Source: Ancistrus triradiatus (taxonomy: Eukaryota > Chordata > Actinopteri > Siluriformes > Loricariidae). From it: 64,000 nt of DNA. Below the pieces are notes generated by a model that saw nothing but the letters and a program-made list of their open reading frames with translations, did no database searches and was not told where the DNA came from. The translations under genes and the position numbers were made by a program. Below, piece by piece: positions 12,897 through 25,598 of this stretch. The stretch covers positions 375,501-439,500 of the forward strand of contig JAJAGP010000369.1 of the NCBI GenBank assembly GCA_025084515.1. The letters run 5' to 3'. How positions within the stretch are numbered: the stretch's first letter is position 1; each line of letters starts with the position of its first letter.

Positions 12897-13008
12897 TTAA
12901 TCTTTTGAATAAACTGCTCCAAGCCAGTCGCTGATGTTTTTCACGCAGTGCGAAGTGCAGCTCTGGCTGTAGTGGAAGATGTGTTGAATCATGGCTTCAT
13001 ATTTCAGC
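12897..13008 (-). CDS. Possible terminal coding exon of an unidentified gene
   Basis: On the minus strand a splice-acceptor-like attcag is followed by a frame open for 37 codons up to a TAA at 12897..12899, while the other two frames stop at once. The peptide begins LKYEAMIQHIFHYSQSC, continues with SHCVKNISDWLG and ends AVYSKD. The composition looks protein-like: mixed hydrophobic and charged residues, Trp, Tyr and several Cys, with no low complexity. I do not recognise the family. Preceding exons should lie to the right on the minus strand, but a Tc1 fragment (13085..13320) comes first and I found no convincing partner exon. It could be a real last exon, an exon of a decayed gene, or chance. 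Confidence 0.35.
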
Positions 13009-13084
13009 CTGAATACGAAATCAGTTTAATGATGAACAAGATATTTAAGTGCTGATACAAGTCTGTTATGGTTGTAATTACTTG

Positions 13085-13320
13085 AATGGCTTGCTTCAGG
13101 TCTTTCTACAACATTTCTATTGGATTAAGGTCAGGACTTTGACTTGGTTATTCCAAAACATTAACTTTATTCTTCTTCTTGAATTAGCCAAGAGAGAGAC
13201 CTTTAGTTGCTTATAAGTTACCCTGGGTTGCTTTAGAGATGGTTTTTGCACATGATGACCTCTTTTCTGAGGTCCCCAGAAAGCTCCTTAGTTTGTGCCA
13301 TGATGTTTAAATTGTACATT
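13085..13320 (-). mobile_element. Tc1-like transposase fragment
   Basis: The plus strand reads tttctattggattaaggtca then ggactttgacttgg and ccaaaacatta, the complement of the Tc1 transposase segment encoding SPDLNPIE-like motifs. Further right is agctccttagtttgtgccat, the complement of the region near the transposase start. The middle is missing. The coding sense is minus. Confidence 0.65.
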
Positions 13321-13568
13321 GGCAATTCTTGGACCTAATTTCTTTGGGCGAGATCCCAGGTTGAAGTACTAGTGTGACAGGAGTTGAACAGTTTGCCCTA
13401 GTGGGCGAACCCAGGGCAAGTTTGAGCCCTGAGTCATTTATTAATGCTTTTATAGTACCTGCACTGGCTGGCATTATAGGACGATACAACACTCAAAAAA
13501 CAGAAACTCAGAGGGCGGCTCGTCAGCTGTTACCATGTCAAATTGGCTCAGCCCATTAAAAAAACACA

Positions 13569-13569
<1 letters not shown>

Positions 13570-13618
<49 letters not shown>
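13570..13618. repeat. (CA)n microsatellite
   Basis: About 24 uninterrupted CA units. Confidence 0.98.
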
Positions 13619-13620
<2 letters not shown>

Positions 13621-13986
13621 CCAGCTTATCACCACTCCCTCCCTTTGCAACCCTTGCTAAACCACCCGCATCCACCACAATGCCACACCGGCTGAGGATC
13701 AATCAGTAAAGCAATAAAGCTTGAAAACAGACAATCCGACACTAAGTGACTGCTTTGTATTCCACACACAACGAGGTGAACTGGAGTCGCTTAGACAGAG
13801 AGCAGGGAGAAGGGAACAAATCAAAAGTTTTGCTGCTTCATCTCGTAAAGAACAACCTTCAGCATTCAAGAGACTACAAAAATTAAACTCGGTCTGGAGC
13901 TGGAATGTGTCCCAAACACATTCTCTTATGTTAACGCAATTAGTTAGTTACATATAATATTCCTATAGAATACACTAACATGTAAC

Positions 13987-14739
13987 ACACTGCCTGGCCA
14001 AAAAAGTCACTACTTTGATTCCAATAAGTAAATATTTAAGATTACTTAACAATACGTTTAACCCTAATGTGAGAAACATGCATTTTCTCGTTTCTAAAAC
14101 CATGTCGGAAGAGATAAGAAATGTGGTCAGAAAAAAATCCTGACAGAAAACTAAGTGAAAGTAAGAGCACTTGCACACAAGAAATGCAAAATGAATGCAG
14201 GATTGGAACGAAACTACGTTAAATAAGAAACGTGTAACGTGTAAATAGGAAATCCAAAAAAGGGCTCAAAGATTGGACTCTGGAGCAACGGAAAAAGGTC
14301 ACGTGGTCTGACGAGTCAGGGCTGACCCTATTCCTGAGCGATGCACATGTCATGGCCTTTCATGCATAGTGCCCGCTGTACCAGCTTCTGGAGGCAGTGT
14401 TATGATCTGGAGTCGATTTGGTTGGACAGATCCAGCAATGGGTTTGTTCTATTCCAGTTCCACAATGCCAAGGCTCAAATTATGAAAGCAAAGTTCTGGG
14501 ACCATGAGGAGGTAATAATTCTGATGTTAACCCGACTGAAAGTATTTGAGATCCACTGGAGCAGTTTACAGAGTGGTTCCAATCTCATGTCATCAGTACA
14601 AGATCTAAAGCAAAATAAATGTTGTAAATAAATGCCTAAGGTTGTTGCAACAGTTCTACACCGAATGCGAGTGTGTAATCTAAGCTAAACGTGGTCCGAT
14701 AATATATCAGAGCACGACTATTTTGGTCCAGGCACTGAC
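13987..14739 (+). mobile_element. Internally deleted Tc1-like element with terminal repeats
   Basis: The left end carries cactgcctggccaaaaaagt and the right end carries its imperfect reverse complement (ctattttggtccaggcactg), giving terminal inverted repeats about 750 bp apart. Between them are transposase remnants: ttggactctggagcaacgga, then aaggtcacgtggtctgacga, encoding a VTWSDES-like motif typical of Tc1 transposases, then ggaggcagtgttatgatctg. Full elements are about 1.5 kb, so roughly half is missing and the copy cannot encode an active enzyme. Confidence 0.75.
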
Positions 14740-15924
14740 GTATTAAAAACGCTGCATCTGGCACTTGTTTTTCGGTGAGGCTCACGATTTACGAGTGTCC
14801 TATCAACAGTGGCATCGATCACACCTGTGAGAACTGACACGAAGCGTACACAAAATCACCCTATCTATCGTGCCTATTCTTTTCTTTCTGCCAACTTTAT
14901 CTGCATCCGGGTGCCAAGAGTAATTGTGGGAAAGCCCCTCTAGGAAGCTGCCAGCGTGTGGCATTTTCGGGGATTAATCAGGGTGTGGATTTGGGGCTCC
15001 CTTCTTTCCCATTTTTCACTTTCTCTCCCTTTTTCTGTTTCTGGGGAGGGCAGGAAACAGGAAGGCTGCAGCCCGACGACAGCATGGGGGTGATGGGAAG
15101 GGGAATCGGTGACAGGCCAGGCCTGCTCTGATCGCTTCCATATGCTTGCATGGTTTTCCAATCAAACAAATGTTTCTCCTTCTTAAAACGCCGGGCAGGC
15201 AGAAGCAGAAGCAGCAGAAGCAGCAGCAGCAGCGAGGACCCGGGGAGATATAAACGGCATACGCAGATTCAATCTTTCACTGAGCACCTGTGTGTGGGGA
15301 TTAATGAGAGCTTGCCAGAACGATTTCTGTTTCGCTGCCACATCCTTGGAGGAAAGATGACTCGTTTTTCCTCCTCCTCTTCTCCGAGACGTCCACCCAT
15401 CTATTCCACCTGTGCTCCTCGGCCCCCTTTCCTCTCTACCATCTGTTTTCTGCTTCTCTTTCTCCAGCTTTCCTTTTGATATCGCCACAGACTCGCTTCT
15501 TCATATCAAAACTTAAAGGGGTTCACCTTGACTTGCTCTTACTCCTCAAATTAATTCTGTTTTTTTTCAGCGCTAAAGGGGCACTTTGTCACTGGGCTCT
15601 GATGGCTAGGGTTCAAAGTCCATCTGCCTGTGAAGTTTGGCATGTTCTTCGTGTCCTCCCACATCCTAAAACGTGGATTTCAGAGGTGGATGTGGATGGA
15701 TGCTCTGAGAAATATTATTTACAATAGGCAGGGATGATCTTTACATGATTACATGAAGGGTCTTGTGATGATAAGTGTGAGTGTGTTCGAGGGTTTATAT
15801 ATCATTGTGGGGACAAGACTTAGAAGACCAAAAAGGTTTGCTTTAAGTTACCAAGGTTGAAGTTTTAAAGGTTTAAATATTAGGTATAGAGTCACTTCTT
15901 CTTCTACAAATAGGGACTGCATTT
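14740..15924. other. Gene-free stretch with pyrimidine-rich tracts
   Basis: The sequence includes an AGC-rich run (about 15203..15231) and a CT-rich tract (about 15367..15475). A gtttggcatgttcttcg...cctcccacatccta block at 15633..15670 resembles the repeat at 23728..23840. No gene is supported. Confidence 0.35.
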
Positions 15925-16060
15925 GTGCGGTGGTTAAGGTACTGGACTTTTGAAGGTTTTAGAAGATCCAAGCCCCAGCCCTGCCAAGATGGCACTGTTG
16001 GGCCCCTAAACAAGGCCCTTAACCCACAACCAACAACACTTGGGTTGTAAATTGTAAGAT
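15925..16060 (+). mobile_element. tRNA-derived SINE-like copy
   Basis: The order is that of a tRNA-related fish SINE: gtgcggtggttaaggtactg (A-box-like region), gatccaagccccagccctgc (B-box-like ggttcaagcc region), then tgttgggcccctaaacaagg and cccttaaccc. A shorter relative lies at 12410..12485. No clear target-site duplication was found. Confidence 0.55.
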
Positions 16061-16724
16061 TATATTAGTATTACTACAATATGCTGCAAATATTGGGTCG
16101 TTCTGTCCAGAAGTGAAAGTACGATTTAAATATTCAGCCCCCTCCCTGGAAGCACCGTGTTGTGTTTCCTGCCCTGTGCTCAATTCCATGTCTGGGAAAG
16201 ACCGGTGGGAAGGTGTGTGTCCTGGCTTCATTCAGAAAGTCATTCAGGGGCTGCATCTCTTTCACCCTTTCACCATAACAGCCTCATTACCGCCATCATT
16301 ACAGCTCCCGACTATAGCAGGCGTGCTTATTTGGGAATGCATCCATGGGATCTGCTGTCTGCTTTGGCCTTTAGTTCACTTAAAATGAGGCCAGAGGAAG
16401 AGGGTGGAGGTCCGGACCTGAGTTTTTCATTCTCAGGTCATCACCAGTGAAGTCCTTACACTTTGTACCACCAGGGGCGCTGTTGTACTAATGGATTCTC
16501 TGATCTATTTGGATGCTAAGCACTGACGTTTACAGATCTGGTAAAGAGCCTGTGTAACACGAAATAAAGAAGTGATTTAACACAAGTCGGTGTTACATTC
16601 AGTTAGTTTCTGTGCACTTTCTTTGACAAAGAAAGTTATTTGCCAAAACTGCATCCTTTCCCATCTTCTCCCTGTTGTCTTCTTTCGCTTTCTCCTTCTC
16701 CATGTTTTTATTTTATTTTATAGC

Positions 16725-16760
16725 ATTTAGCATACGCTCTTATCCAGAAACATATGTGAA
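16725..16760. mobile_element. SINE 3'-tail fragment
   Basis: The sequence tagcatttagcatacgctct then tatccagaa matches the conserved 'gcatttggcagacgctcttatccagagc' type tail of many fish SINEs, allowing for substitutions. It lies immediately left of a Tc1 fragment. Confidence 0.4.
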
Positions 16761-16794
16761 ACATAACATACACAATCCAGAAGGTTTTCGGGAA

Positions 16795-17175
16795 AAACAC
16801 ATTGCGGACATTTTGTCTGGAGAAAGGAAAATACTGCATTCCAGCATAAGAACCTTAAACAATATGTAAAGCATGGTGGTGGTAGTATCACAATTTTACC
16901 CTGTATTGCTGCATCTGGGTCAGGACTGCTGATGGAACAATGGATTCTGAATTATAGCAGCACATTTTTAAGGAAAATATTCGGACAATCTCAAGAGAAT
17001 GTGGGTCATGCACCAAGACTCTAACTCTTTAGTCATTAAATAAGTCATTTATATTAGACAAATATAAATCCTGAGCTCTAATAATAAATACTCTGCCTTA
17101 TTATCTGTGAAACATGGTGGTGGTAGTATCACGGGTTGCTGTTTTGCTGCATCTGGGCCAGAACAATGAATTCTG
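16795..17175 (+). mobile_element. Tc1-like fragments (family A), two pieces
   Basis: Two partial copies lie in tandem. The piece at 16795..17040 contains gtaaagcatggtggtggtag, ttgctgcatctgggtcagga and ctcaagagaatgtgggtcat. The piece at about 17100..17175 repeats gtgaaacatggtggtggtag and tgctgcatctgggcc. Both match the 10005..10570 element. All frames are broken. Confidence 0.65.
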
Positions 17176-17818
17176 AATGAAATCAAAATTTAAAGGGTCA
17201 AGCTTTCCCAGAATCTATTTGGGGATGCCCAGTATGCGTCATTGTTAAGAATAATATTTAAGAAGAATGAAAAAGGACATGCTACACCACATTTTGGCTC
17301 AGTGCATGCTTGTTACCTTGGGTTTATTGTTTTATTTATATCACTCTGCAGTTGCATGAGTGCTATTGTTTATAACTGTGATGTTCAATGTGTAACCGAT
17401 GTAACGTGTCGTCTTGCATCCATGCGAGAGCGGGAGAGAGGGAGAGAGGGTGAGAAAGCAGGAGAGAGAGCAGGAGAGAGCGCAGCGTTTCTGCTTACTA
17501 TAGAGTTTGTGTGTGTTGCTACGCTCTGAGTGATATAGTTTCGGTCCATCCTCTTCCAGGTGGTCCGTCCGTCCGGCCGAGAGAGGAACGGAAGAGAAAC
17601 AGAGGCTGGCAGGAAGGAACTAAATGAATCCGTGTGGTGGTTTTCCAACAAACGTCCCAGGTTACCATGGCAATCTGGATGGCTGATGCTCTTCTGTCTG
17701 TCCAGGTTTAAAAATAACTTTAAGTGTGAACCGGAGCGTTGTGCTAACAGTCCGGGGTCCTTACGTACGTACATCTGTGTGAAAGCAAGAAGAGAAAAGA
17801 GAGAGCTGGAGCTGAGAT

Positions 17819-17838
17819 TGGTGTGTGTGTGTGTGTGT
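17819..17838. repeat. (GT)n microsatellite
   Basis: Ten GT units in otherwise gene-free sequence. A GA-rich tract (about 17425..17480) lies upstream. Confidence 0.95.
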
Positions 17839-18688
17839 ATTAGTTTATATATCATCGTCAGGACCCCACAATGAATGTCCACACAAGGATAGAAAGAGCT
17901 GGCGTTTATGACCTTGTTGGGATTTTCTGTTCCTTTTATAAGGAGCATTACTTACAAAAACAACAAGTTACGCTTCAAGTCAGTTTGTTATACAGTAATA
18001 TTATTTCAACGCAAAGTCCTCGCAAGGATAGAAAAACACATATGTCTGTGTGAACGGCCTGGCCTGGGACTTTGCAGGCAGTTTAATATCCCTGCTCGTT
18101 TGGTTTTCTCATTTCGCTGATGGATCTTCTGTGATTTACCTTAAGGTGCCGTCGAAGCCAAAAACGGAAGGTTGGTTTGTGATTGCTTGCTTTCTGGGAA
18201 ACTCTCAGGCCTCCGCTGACCGATTTCACCGCTACGAATAAGTGGCTACTGTCTGGCTGCTCAGATCGAGACCTTACACCGCTGCTCATGTGTCATCCGG
18301 TGCAAATATGCGCGCGATTATTTTGCGATAACCATGATTATTATAGAAACATAATAAGGTGAGCTGGACGCGTCCATATCGGTGTTGTTTTGTTGTTGTT
18401 TTGCTGTTTGGCTGTGGATAACGTTTCTACGTGTACTGTGACCCTGCACAGTGACACGCAGTACAACTACCTCATTAAAACAAAGTGGTGATAAACTTTT
18501 ATTGCTGACACTACCAAGGAAGACGCTGGAAGGCCAGCGCTGTTAAAACAGGGTGACTCACGTTCTGAATCAGCAAAACTTTTAAAGATTCAACCTACGG
18601 CTGATGAACCGGAGCAGATGATGTTTCTGTTCTGAAGAACCCATATATTCCTTATGTGGTCTTAAATCGCGTGCGTTTAACACACTAT

Positions 18689-18985
18689 ATGGACAAAAGT
18701 ATTGGGACACACCTCTCAATCGTTGCCATAAGTGTATAAAATCCATCTAGTCATGCTGTATTACTGAAAAGTGGAAGCGTTTAGGAACCACAAAGTGTCA
18801 GACCACGTAAAGTTACAGAGCGGGGGCACTCAGTGCTGAGGGGCATAGTGCATAAAAGGCCATGCTCTGCTGGCCCAATAACTGCAGCATAACGACGAAC
18901 ACCGGCACTAAAACTGGGCACTGGGAGCTTCATGGCGCATGGGTTTCCCTCACCAATTCTAAAACAAATTCGTAAGACAGACTGT
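18689..18985 (+). mobile_element. Tc1-like transposon fragment (family B)
   Basis: The left end is tatatggacaaaagtattgg gacacacc, a Tc1/mariner-type terminal repeat. Further on, aagtggaagcgtttaggaac, ccacgtaaagttacagagcg and gggagcttcatggcgcatgg are pieces of a transposase N-terminal/DDE region. Many internal deletions are present. Confidence 0.65.
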
Positions 18986-19079
18986 GTACACATGGAGGAA
19001 ACACAAGACCATCGTTAGCATCCCTAGGAGTGGCCGATCAACACAGATCACTCCAAAAGCAAAGCGGGAAACAATCTGT

Positions 19080-19180
19080 TAGGTCACAAAGGAACCCAGG
19101 GTAACTTCTAAGCAACTACAGGCCTAAAGGACAAGCCAGAAAGTTTAGGAAGACTCTTTGTGGAAAATATAAACCTAAGC
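19080..19180 (+). mobile_element. Tc1-like fragment (family A), short
   Basis: The words ggtcacaaaggaacccaggg and taacttctaagcaactacag match the 5' part of the family A fragment at 10005..10570. Confidence 0.5.
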
Positions 19181-19620
19181 TCCTACAGCACCATCGGTAG
19201 AGTTTATAATGCATTCACAGGGCGTGACGCAGCACCTTTCCCTCTGACTCGGTCTACAGGGATTAGAATGAGCAATTTTAACAGAGCAAAAATATCCCCC
19301 CAAAAAGGTACCAAAAAACAATAATAACCATTTCTATTTTGTTACCATACACCCGTGGACGTGGATTAATGTCACGTTCGAGTCGATGCGCACTCGTGAA
19401 ACGTTGAATTGATTCATTTTACAGGGAGCCGGGGTAATTTTATCTTTTACAGGTGCTACTCTTTGATTTGATTTCCATCTGGTTCTGCCATGTCCATGTT
19501 TTTCTCCCTCCTTCCCTTAGAAAGTGCCAAAAAGTGACCAGATTACGCACACGCACCTCAGCAGCGTCATAGCTTTAGTCCCCAACTCACAGACGCCTCT
19601 GTGATCGTCACGGAAAACAA

Positions 19621-19800
19621 CTTCAGTGCTGTGCAAAAGTCTTAGGTCACCATTAGATTTTTGTTTTCGCAATTTTATAAAGACCATATATAACATATTG
19701 TCGAAGATTGGACCCAAACCTTGGATTCGTCACTCCATAATCCTCCATAATCCTATTTGTGAGCTTCCCTTCCAAAACGACCTTCCTGATCAAGCTTTTT
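19621..19800. mobile_element. Tc1-like terminal fragment
   Basis: The start, cagtgctgtgcaaaagtctt aggtcacc, is a terminal-repeat sequence found widely in fish Tc1-like elements. The following sequence (gattcgtcactccataatcc) is consistent with a transposase remnant. The extent is approximate. Confidence 0.45.
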
Positions 19801-21529
19801 TAGACTGCAGTAAGTTCAACATTAAGTACTTGCCACTGTGTCCTACAGAAGCTGTTCTATTATGTTGTTACATTTTTGTAATACTGAATACACATTTCCT
19901 GTATTTTCTGGACATATTCTGGTAAAGAATCTGAGAAATAATTATATATATTACTAAAACAATGTCCTAAAACTTAAGAACCTTTTGGAAATTCTTGGCT
20001 TTCAGGGAATCCAGTGATGAGCTTCGTAAGCAAGTTATGGCCGTGATGAAAGAGCGAAAGCAGCGACTTGGCTTAAGCAACAGAGCTCTTTTTATTTTCC
20101 TTGCTATTTAGTTCTGTTTGCCACACGAGCTAAAGCTGAAGGTTGCATTTAAGCGTATTGATTTAAAGCTTAGGAATGTATGGTATCTTTTATTAGCGAT
20201 GTAAATGAGGGCCGGATTCATGTTGGATCCTGATGACTCACTCTCCCCGACACTGATGATGGAATGATATAGTAAGGGGAGCTTCTCCCGAGATGTTATG
20301 AGATAAAGTTTTTTGGAGAGCGTAAAGGACAGAGCTGAATCATGGCTGAGATCAGTGGCTGGAGTTTCATCTGTTAGTCATGACGACATGTCCTAATACT
20401 AAAGGTTAAAGGGAACTTGTGGAGTAAAACTCACTTTTTCGGTGCTTGTGCACATACTTTTGGGGAATCTAGAGAACCTATCAACATATAACCTGTGAAA
20501 TCAAAGAACTCTGATATCTTTGTGGGCTGTTTAGGTCTGAGAACAGGATTCAACAAGCTGCAGATTTGGCTCAATATTATTTTGATGCAACGTCGCAGAT
20601 CCAGTCAGAAAAACCTTCCCAAGTCAAATAGCTTGCAAATATTGAAGCTACTGCATGAAGCAGTCGTTAAGTAGTATTGTAATAGCTACAGGCTTCATTT
20701 TAACGTCTACAGCTTTTCATTTTCATATTTTTATCGCTTTTTTACTACCGACGCCTGTTAAATGGAGTCAAACTTTATGCAAACAAATCGTATCTGATTT
20801 TATTTTCAGCCAAAGAAAAACACTCGATGTCATTCAGATATATTTGAACACAACATGGTTCTGTAAAGTAGGGACATGTTCTAAAATGCAATTCTCAAAA
20901 AAAGTTCAGTAGTATTATATCAAGTATTAAGAAAATCTTAATTATTTCCTTAAGATTATTTTACAGCTTACAATATAGACACATTTGTTTAATTATTAGT
21001 TTATTTAGTTTAATCCGCTCAGAGGAAAAACCTCATACCAAGTGTTCAAAAGGTTTAGACAAACAAGACAGAGGTGGTGGAAGAAACAGCCAACAGGAAA
21101 AAAATCCTCCTTGGAAAATACAATAATTTGGGGGTGATGATGGAAAGCAAAGACGAAATTGAGCAAAACCTCCAAAACGTCCAAATAAAACACAGATTAA
21201 AACTTCAGCTTTGCCATTTACTTTCCTTACATACAGAACTTTTGTATTTTACAGATGGCCTGCTCTCAAAAGGCTTTGTGTCGGCCTTATAACTAAACCT
21301 TTTGTAAACTTTAAAACAGTTTGGTAAATTTTGTCTCTTACCTCGTCAACTCAAGACGAGTGTGAGTCTGTACTAAGGTTAAGAAAGAACATGTTTTCAA
21401 GAATAGCACTTGTTCTTAAGAAAAAACAAACATTTGAGATGATTTCTTTCGTCAGACACGTTTGTGAATCAGGTCTCTGGTCCTGTGTGAGTTGAAACCA
21501 AAGTCCAGGAAAGCGAACAGTGTGTGAGT

Positions 21530-21536
<7 letters not shown>

Positions 21537-21565
<29 letters not shown>
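21537..21565. repeat. (TG)n microsatellite
   Basis: About 14 TG units, preceded by imperfect tgtgtgagtg repeats. Confidence 0.95.
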
Positions 21566-21567
<2 letters not shown>

Positions 21568-23727
21568 GAGGGGGTGTGTAACCGGAGCACGTATTCATTC
21601 ATCATCAGGCCTTTCTGCCTGGCCTTCATCACATCTTTAAAGGGCTCATTTGAGTCCCATGACCCGGACATCCATGACCCTAAATGTCTGCTTTAGTGGC
21701 AAATTAAATTTTACTGTTTCCCCACTTAGACCTGGCGCCTCGTTCCTGTTCTGTGTTACAGGGATGGAGACGGAAGGGAAAGATAAAACTGAAAAAATAA
21801 TTGATAAAACCAACAAAGTTACTAAAGATGAATGGAGGAATGCTTACCCCTAGAACGTGCCGTATTTTTGTGACCAGAAAAATTGTTTCTGAATCGTTTA
21901 GTAATGATTTAAGTTCCCCAGCTGGACCGAGCAGAATCCGTATTACATTTCGGCGATGTGTTCTCAGTTTCGGACCGTCTACCCCTCACGTGCGCCGCTC
22001 CGTACCGAGTGTAGCTAGATAAACATATCTGAGAGTGGAAAACAGATCAAACGCAGCCTGAAAATGAGTGATGAGGGTGTTTGAGAAATTGCAGGATGAG
22101 AATAGTCGCTCGGGCCCAGACGAATCCACAGATGTTTTAGAAGTGCTAATCTAATCATTCTGCCAGGACTCGGTTTTCCCAAATTTCTTCGTCTCTTTTC
22201 TTTCCCATGGTTTTTTTGGACGGCATCGGAAGTGCTCTTTTAATATTCCTCGGGTGCATCATGTCCTATTCTGGGTGATCGGCTGCAGTTTGCATGTGAT
22301 CATGTTTTTCGAGCGCAGCCGACATGTGCGAATGCAATGAGCGAAAAAACAACGGATGTCTAAAAGAGGCGCTGAAGGAAAACACAGACGGGGCGAATGA
22401 GCCGGGTGATGGCACGCATTCGATGAAACGTCGAAGGCCCCCTCGGTCATGCCCACACGGTTATGCTTTTAAAAACAGCAAAGAAAGGCATCGTGCATCA
22501 TCGGCGGAAATATAATCTGGAACCGTATCGGTTGCTGGACTCCTTAGGAAAGTTTTAATATCCGTTTCCTCCTCTCCCTCCTGCCTTTCACAAATAAGGA
22601 ATGGGAAGTCTGTGTAATACAGTAGCTGCATTGAAATATAGAGACAGCTAGGCCAAACGCAGAGGAAGTTCATGTTCGGGAGCGAACGTTACAGTAGTGA
22701 ATGTTTCAGAAAAATTTACTCGAACCCTTGACGTTTACCTTGGACCACCCAAGTTCGTAACCATTAAACAGACTAATGCTTCATTTTTTCTAATGGCTAC
22801 GGCCTTAACGAGAAGACCTTCTGCTCCAGAGTCGTGTCGTTATCAATCCTCGGCCCCTGTCCCCTTAGCATGTCCAATGAGAAAGACATAAAAGAAACGC
22901 TGTGATGATTCCACCTTGGCAAAGCCGACCCCCCTTCCGGCATGCCATTCCTGTGTTTCCAAACATCTGGAGAAGAAGCGCCGTTGCCGTCCGAGGAGGA
23001 GGAGTAAATGGCAGCACAGCTGTCGCCCCTCTCCCTATGTCTTCTCGTTCTTGCGTCTCAAACAGGCCTCACCCTGCGCCCGAGAGTCTCACTGACGTTT
23101 TCCAATTACCCTGATTCTTCCCAGAGGTCGTACGAGACCCATGGATCATCTCAGGCCTGCTTAGAATTTCAGGCTCTCAGACTCAACACCAGAATCAACA
23201 CATCCTGAAGCCCAGACGAGCCATTAAAGCAGCCTTAAAGAGCTCTTCCTCTACTTGGCGTACACACTGACATCTCGTCTCGTTACAGCCAGACTGCTTA
23301 CTTCTGAGCGGTTAAAGCGAGGCCTAATTTAAGAAAGACAGAGCGGCAGGGGAGGGAGGGAGGGAAGGACGAATGCGATTTCCAGGCGAGAATGGACGCC
23401 GTTCAAATTGTGATACACCTGTACAAACATAATTTTTCATTTCAAGGAAAGGAGCAACCGGAGAGAAAGGACTGCAAGCTTTTGGCTCGTTCTCGCGCTG
23501 GCACGGATTATTAATGCTTTACCATGCACTGCTATTATTACTACTACTATCGCCATGACGACCACTACGAAAACTACAACTACTACTGCTGCTGCTGTTC
23601 GGGTCTTATTCACAAGCAAAGCATAACAATGGATGATTTTTACCTGGCAGATTTCTTAATCAAAAACCTTTGATCGTACTCTGATCGTATCTTGTGTTTG
23701 TTGCATAGTTAGCGAATAACACACGCT

Positions 23728-23840
23728 GGGACACTTCAGACACGCCAACTGACCCAGCATGTCTTCGGTACTGTGAGAAGAAACCCACGGGAAGAACATA
23801 CAAACTCCACACAGGCACCGGCCAAGCCAGGACTCAAATG
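23728..23840 (-). mobile_element. Dispersed retroelement-type repeat piece
   Basis: On the minus strand the order is gtgtggagtttgtatgttct, tcccgtgggtttcttctcac, agtaccgaagacatgctggg. This is the 'catgttctccccgtg...gggtttcctcc...cacagtccaaagacatgc' repeat found throughout teleost genomes. Confidence 0.6.
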
Positions 23841-24094
23841 TGGGTCTGTGAAGCTGTGAGGCTTTAATATAGCCTCGTTTTGCCATACACTTTGAAACAT
23901 AACCACACGAATTCGCTTCCATTCAGCGACAAGAGCATTTGTCAAGTCAGATGATTCTGAACCTTTCTGAATCGTTCTGCACAATATCAGTATCTAAAGC
24001 AGACCAGGTCTAGCGATGTAGGAAAGGAAAAGGTGGCATCTAATGCCATTTCTTCATTCATTAGGATGACCCATTCTATTGCCCATATCTACAG

Positions 24095-24620
24095 TTAGAG
24101 CAAAGATCCAATCAACTGGAACTGGGACAAACTTGCCTGAATGAGCACCCAAATTTATTTGGGATGGTAAGAAAGACAAAAATCCCCAAGGGTCACTGTT
24201 GGAGAGTTACAGCAATATCTTCGCGTCACCATGTCTGCAATCTACTATTAGATGCCACCTCTATGCCAACGGATTACTTGCAAGGACTGCCATCTACCAC
24301 TATTGATAAACACTCTGGGACTTTTTTGGAAACCAAAATTGAGCTTTTTGGTTTGGGTTTGGTGTAAAAACGAGGACGTCTACATTGAAAAGACCCTGAT
24401 GCCCACTGTTTAGTACAGTTGGGTGCCTGTGATGTTTTGGGGTTGTTTTTCCTCCAAAGGCCCTAGGAACCTGGTTAGACCACAATGCATCATGGACTCC
24501 ATGAAATACCAGGACATTTTAAATCCAAATCTGTCTGTCGGTCACTGGATCTTTCAGCAAACATACGTCCAGAGCGAAATAGAAATAGTTTAGCGACCAA
24601 TCAAGCTTCTGCCATCAGTT
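24095..24620 (+). mobile_element. Tc1-like transposon fragment (family C)
   Basis: This is a transposase remnant on the plus strand. It includes gagagttacagcaatatctt (HTH region), accaaaattgagctttttgg followed by a gtttggtgtaaaaac block (KIELFG...VWRK region), and tgcctgtgatgttttggggt (VMFWGC-like). A 3' piece near 24620..24660 reads ttccttgatctgacgcccat agaaaacctg, a decayed SPDLNPIENL. Deletions and frameshifts break the frame. Confidence 0.7.
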
Positions 24621-25598
24621 CCTTGATCTGACGCCCATAGAAAACCTGTAGGGGGCGCTAAAGAGGAGCATGCACAAGAGAGGACCTAGGACCCTGAGTG
24701 CATGTTACCAGATCTCACGAAAACCCAAAACAAGCCACCACAGCTTGAGAGACAGGCCACTTTATACATACATTATCTCATTCATTTCTCTCGCGAGATC
24801 TGGCAACACTGCAGATGAAATGTGACTTCTCAGGGCTGTGTTCAGTCTTAACATGCTTTACAGATAAGTATAAATATTTCTCGATTTCCTTCATTACACA
24901 GTTGCACCAATTCCGACATAGGCCTGGAAAAGAGAGACGTTTCTCACTATCATCTCTAGATTACAAATACATTATAAATAGGGATGATATGGGTTTACTG
25001 TATTAAATAGTTAGCATTTAATGCAATAGGAAACGGTCACCGAGGACGCTTATAAGGCCGTCTTGATGCGTTTCACAGAATCCTAACGGCTCGAATAGGC
25101 AGAAGGGTGTGGGCTGGTGTACATCTGTCAGAAGCCACAGAATTCCTGACGTGTTGAAAGCCACAGGAAGTATTATTCCCCGTAGATGAGGAAATATAGA
25201 ATGACAGCTAGGATTAAGTGGAGGAAAATCTTGTCTGTTCTTTAACCCGTCAATCATTACCGGTCCCAGCGGAGATCCAGAATGGGTTTTCCACAGCACA
25301 GCGCTCGTAATGCGGTTGCACAAGATGGTCGAAAATCCTGCCCAGAGCCAGACTGAATGCCATGCTACGTCACAGGGTCAGAGGCACAGCTTTTGAGAGC
25401 ATAAACCTTTTAACTCTCTACTATGTTTCTCAGTAAAACCCTTATGTACATTTCCCACATATACTAGTGTATGTTTTAGTAGTAGACCTAATTGTACTAT
25501 TTTATTCCTATTAGTTTCTAGAAGTGTCCTGTTAAGTATAATCTACATGTAAGAGTAAACCTTGAGTACACAACTACTGAACTAAAAGTGAACTTAAA

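Larger units (their letters stand above)
19801..24094. other. Gene-free stretch
   Basis: I read both strands here and found no exon with convincing splice sites and a protein-like frame. It contains a GT microsatellite (21537..21565), a short poly-triplet run (23535..23600) and a dispersed-repeat piece (23728..23840). Confidence 0.35.

Noticed and set aside
20000..20110. Exon-like plus-strand segment (SSDELRKQVMAVMKERKQRL) after a ttcag
   Set aside because: No donor follows and no partner exon is near; too short to support.
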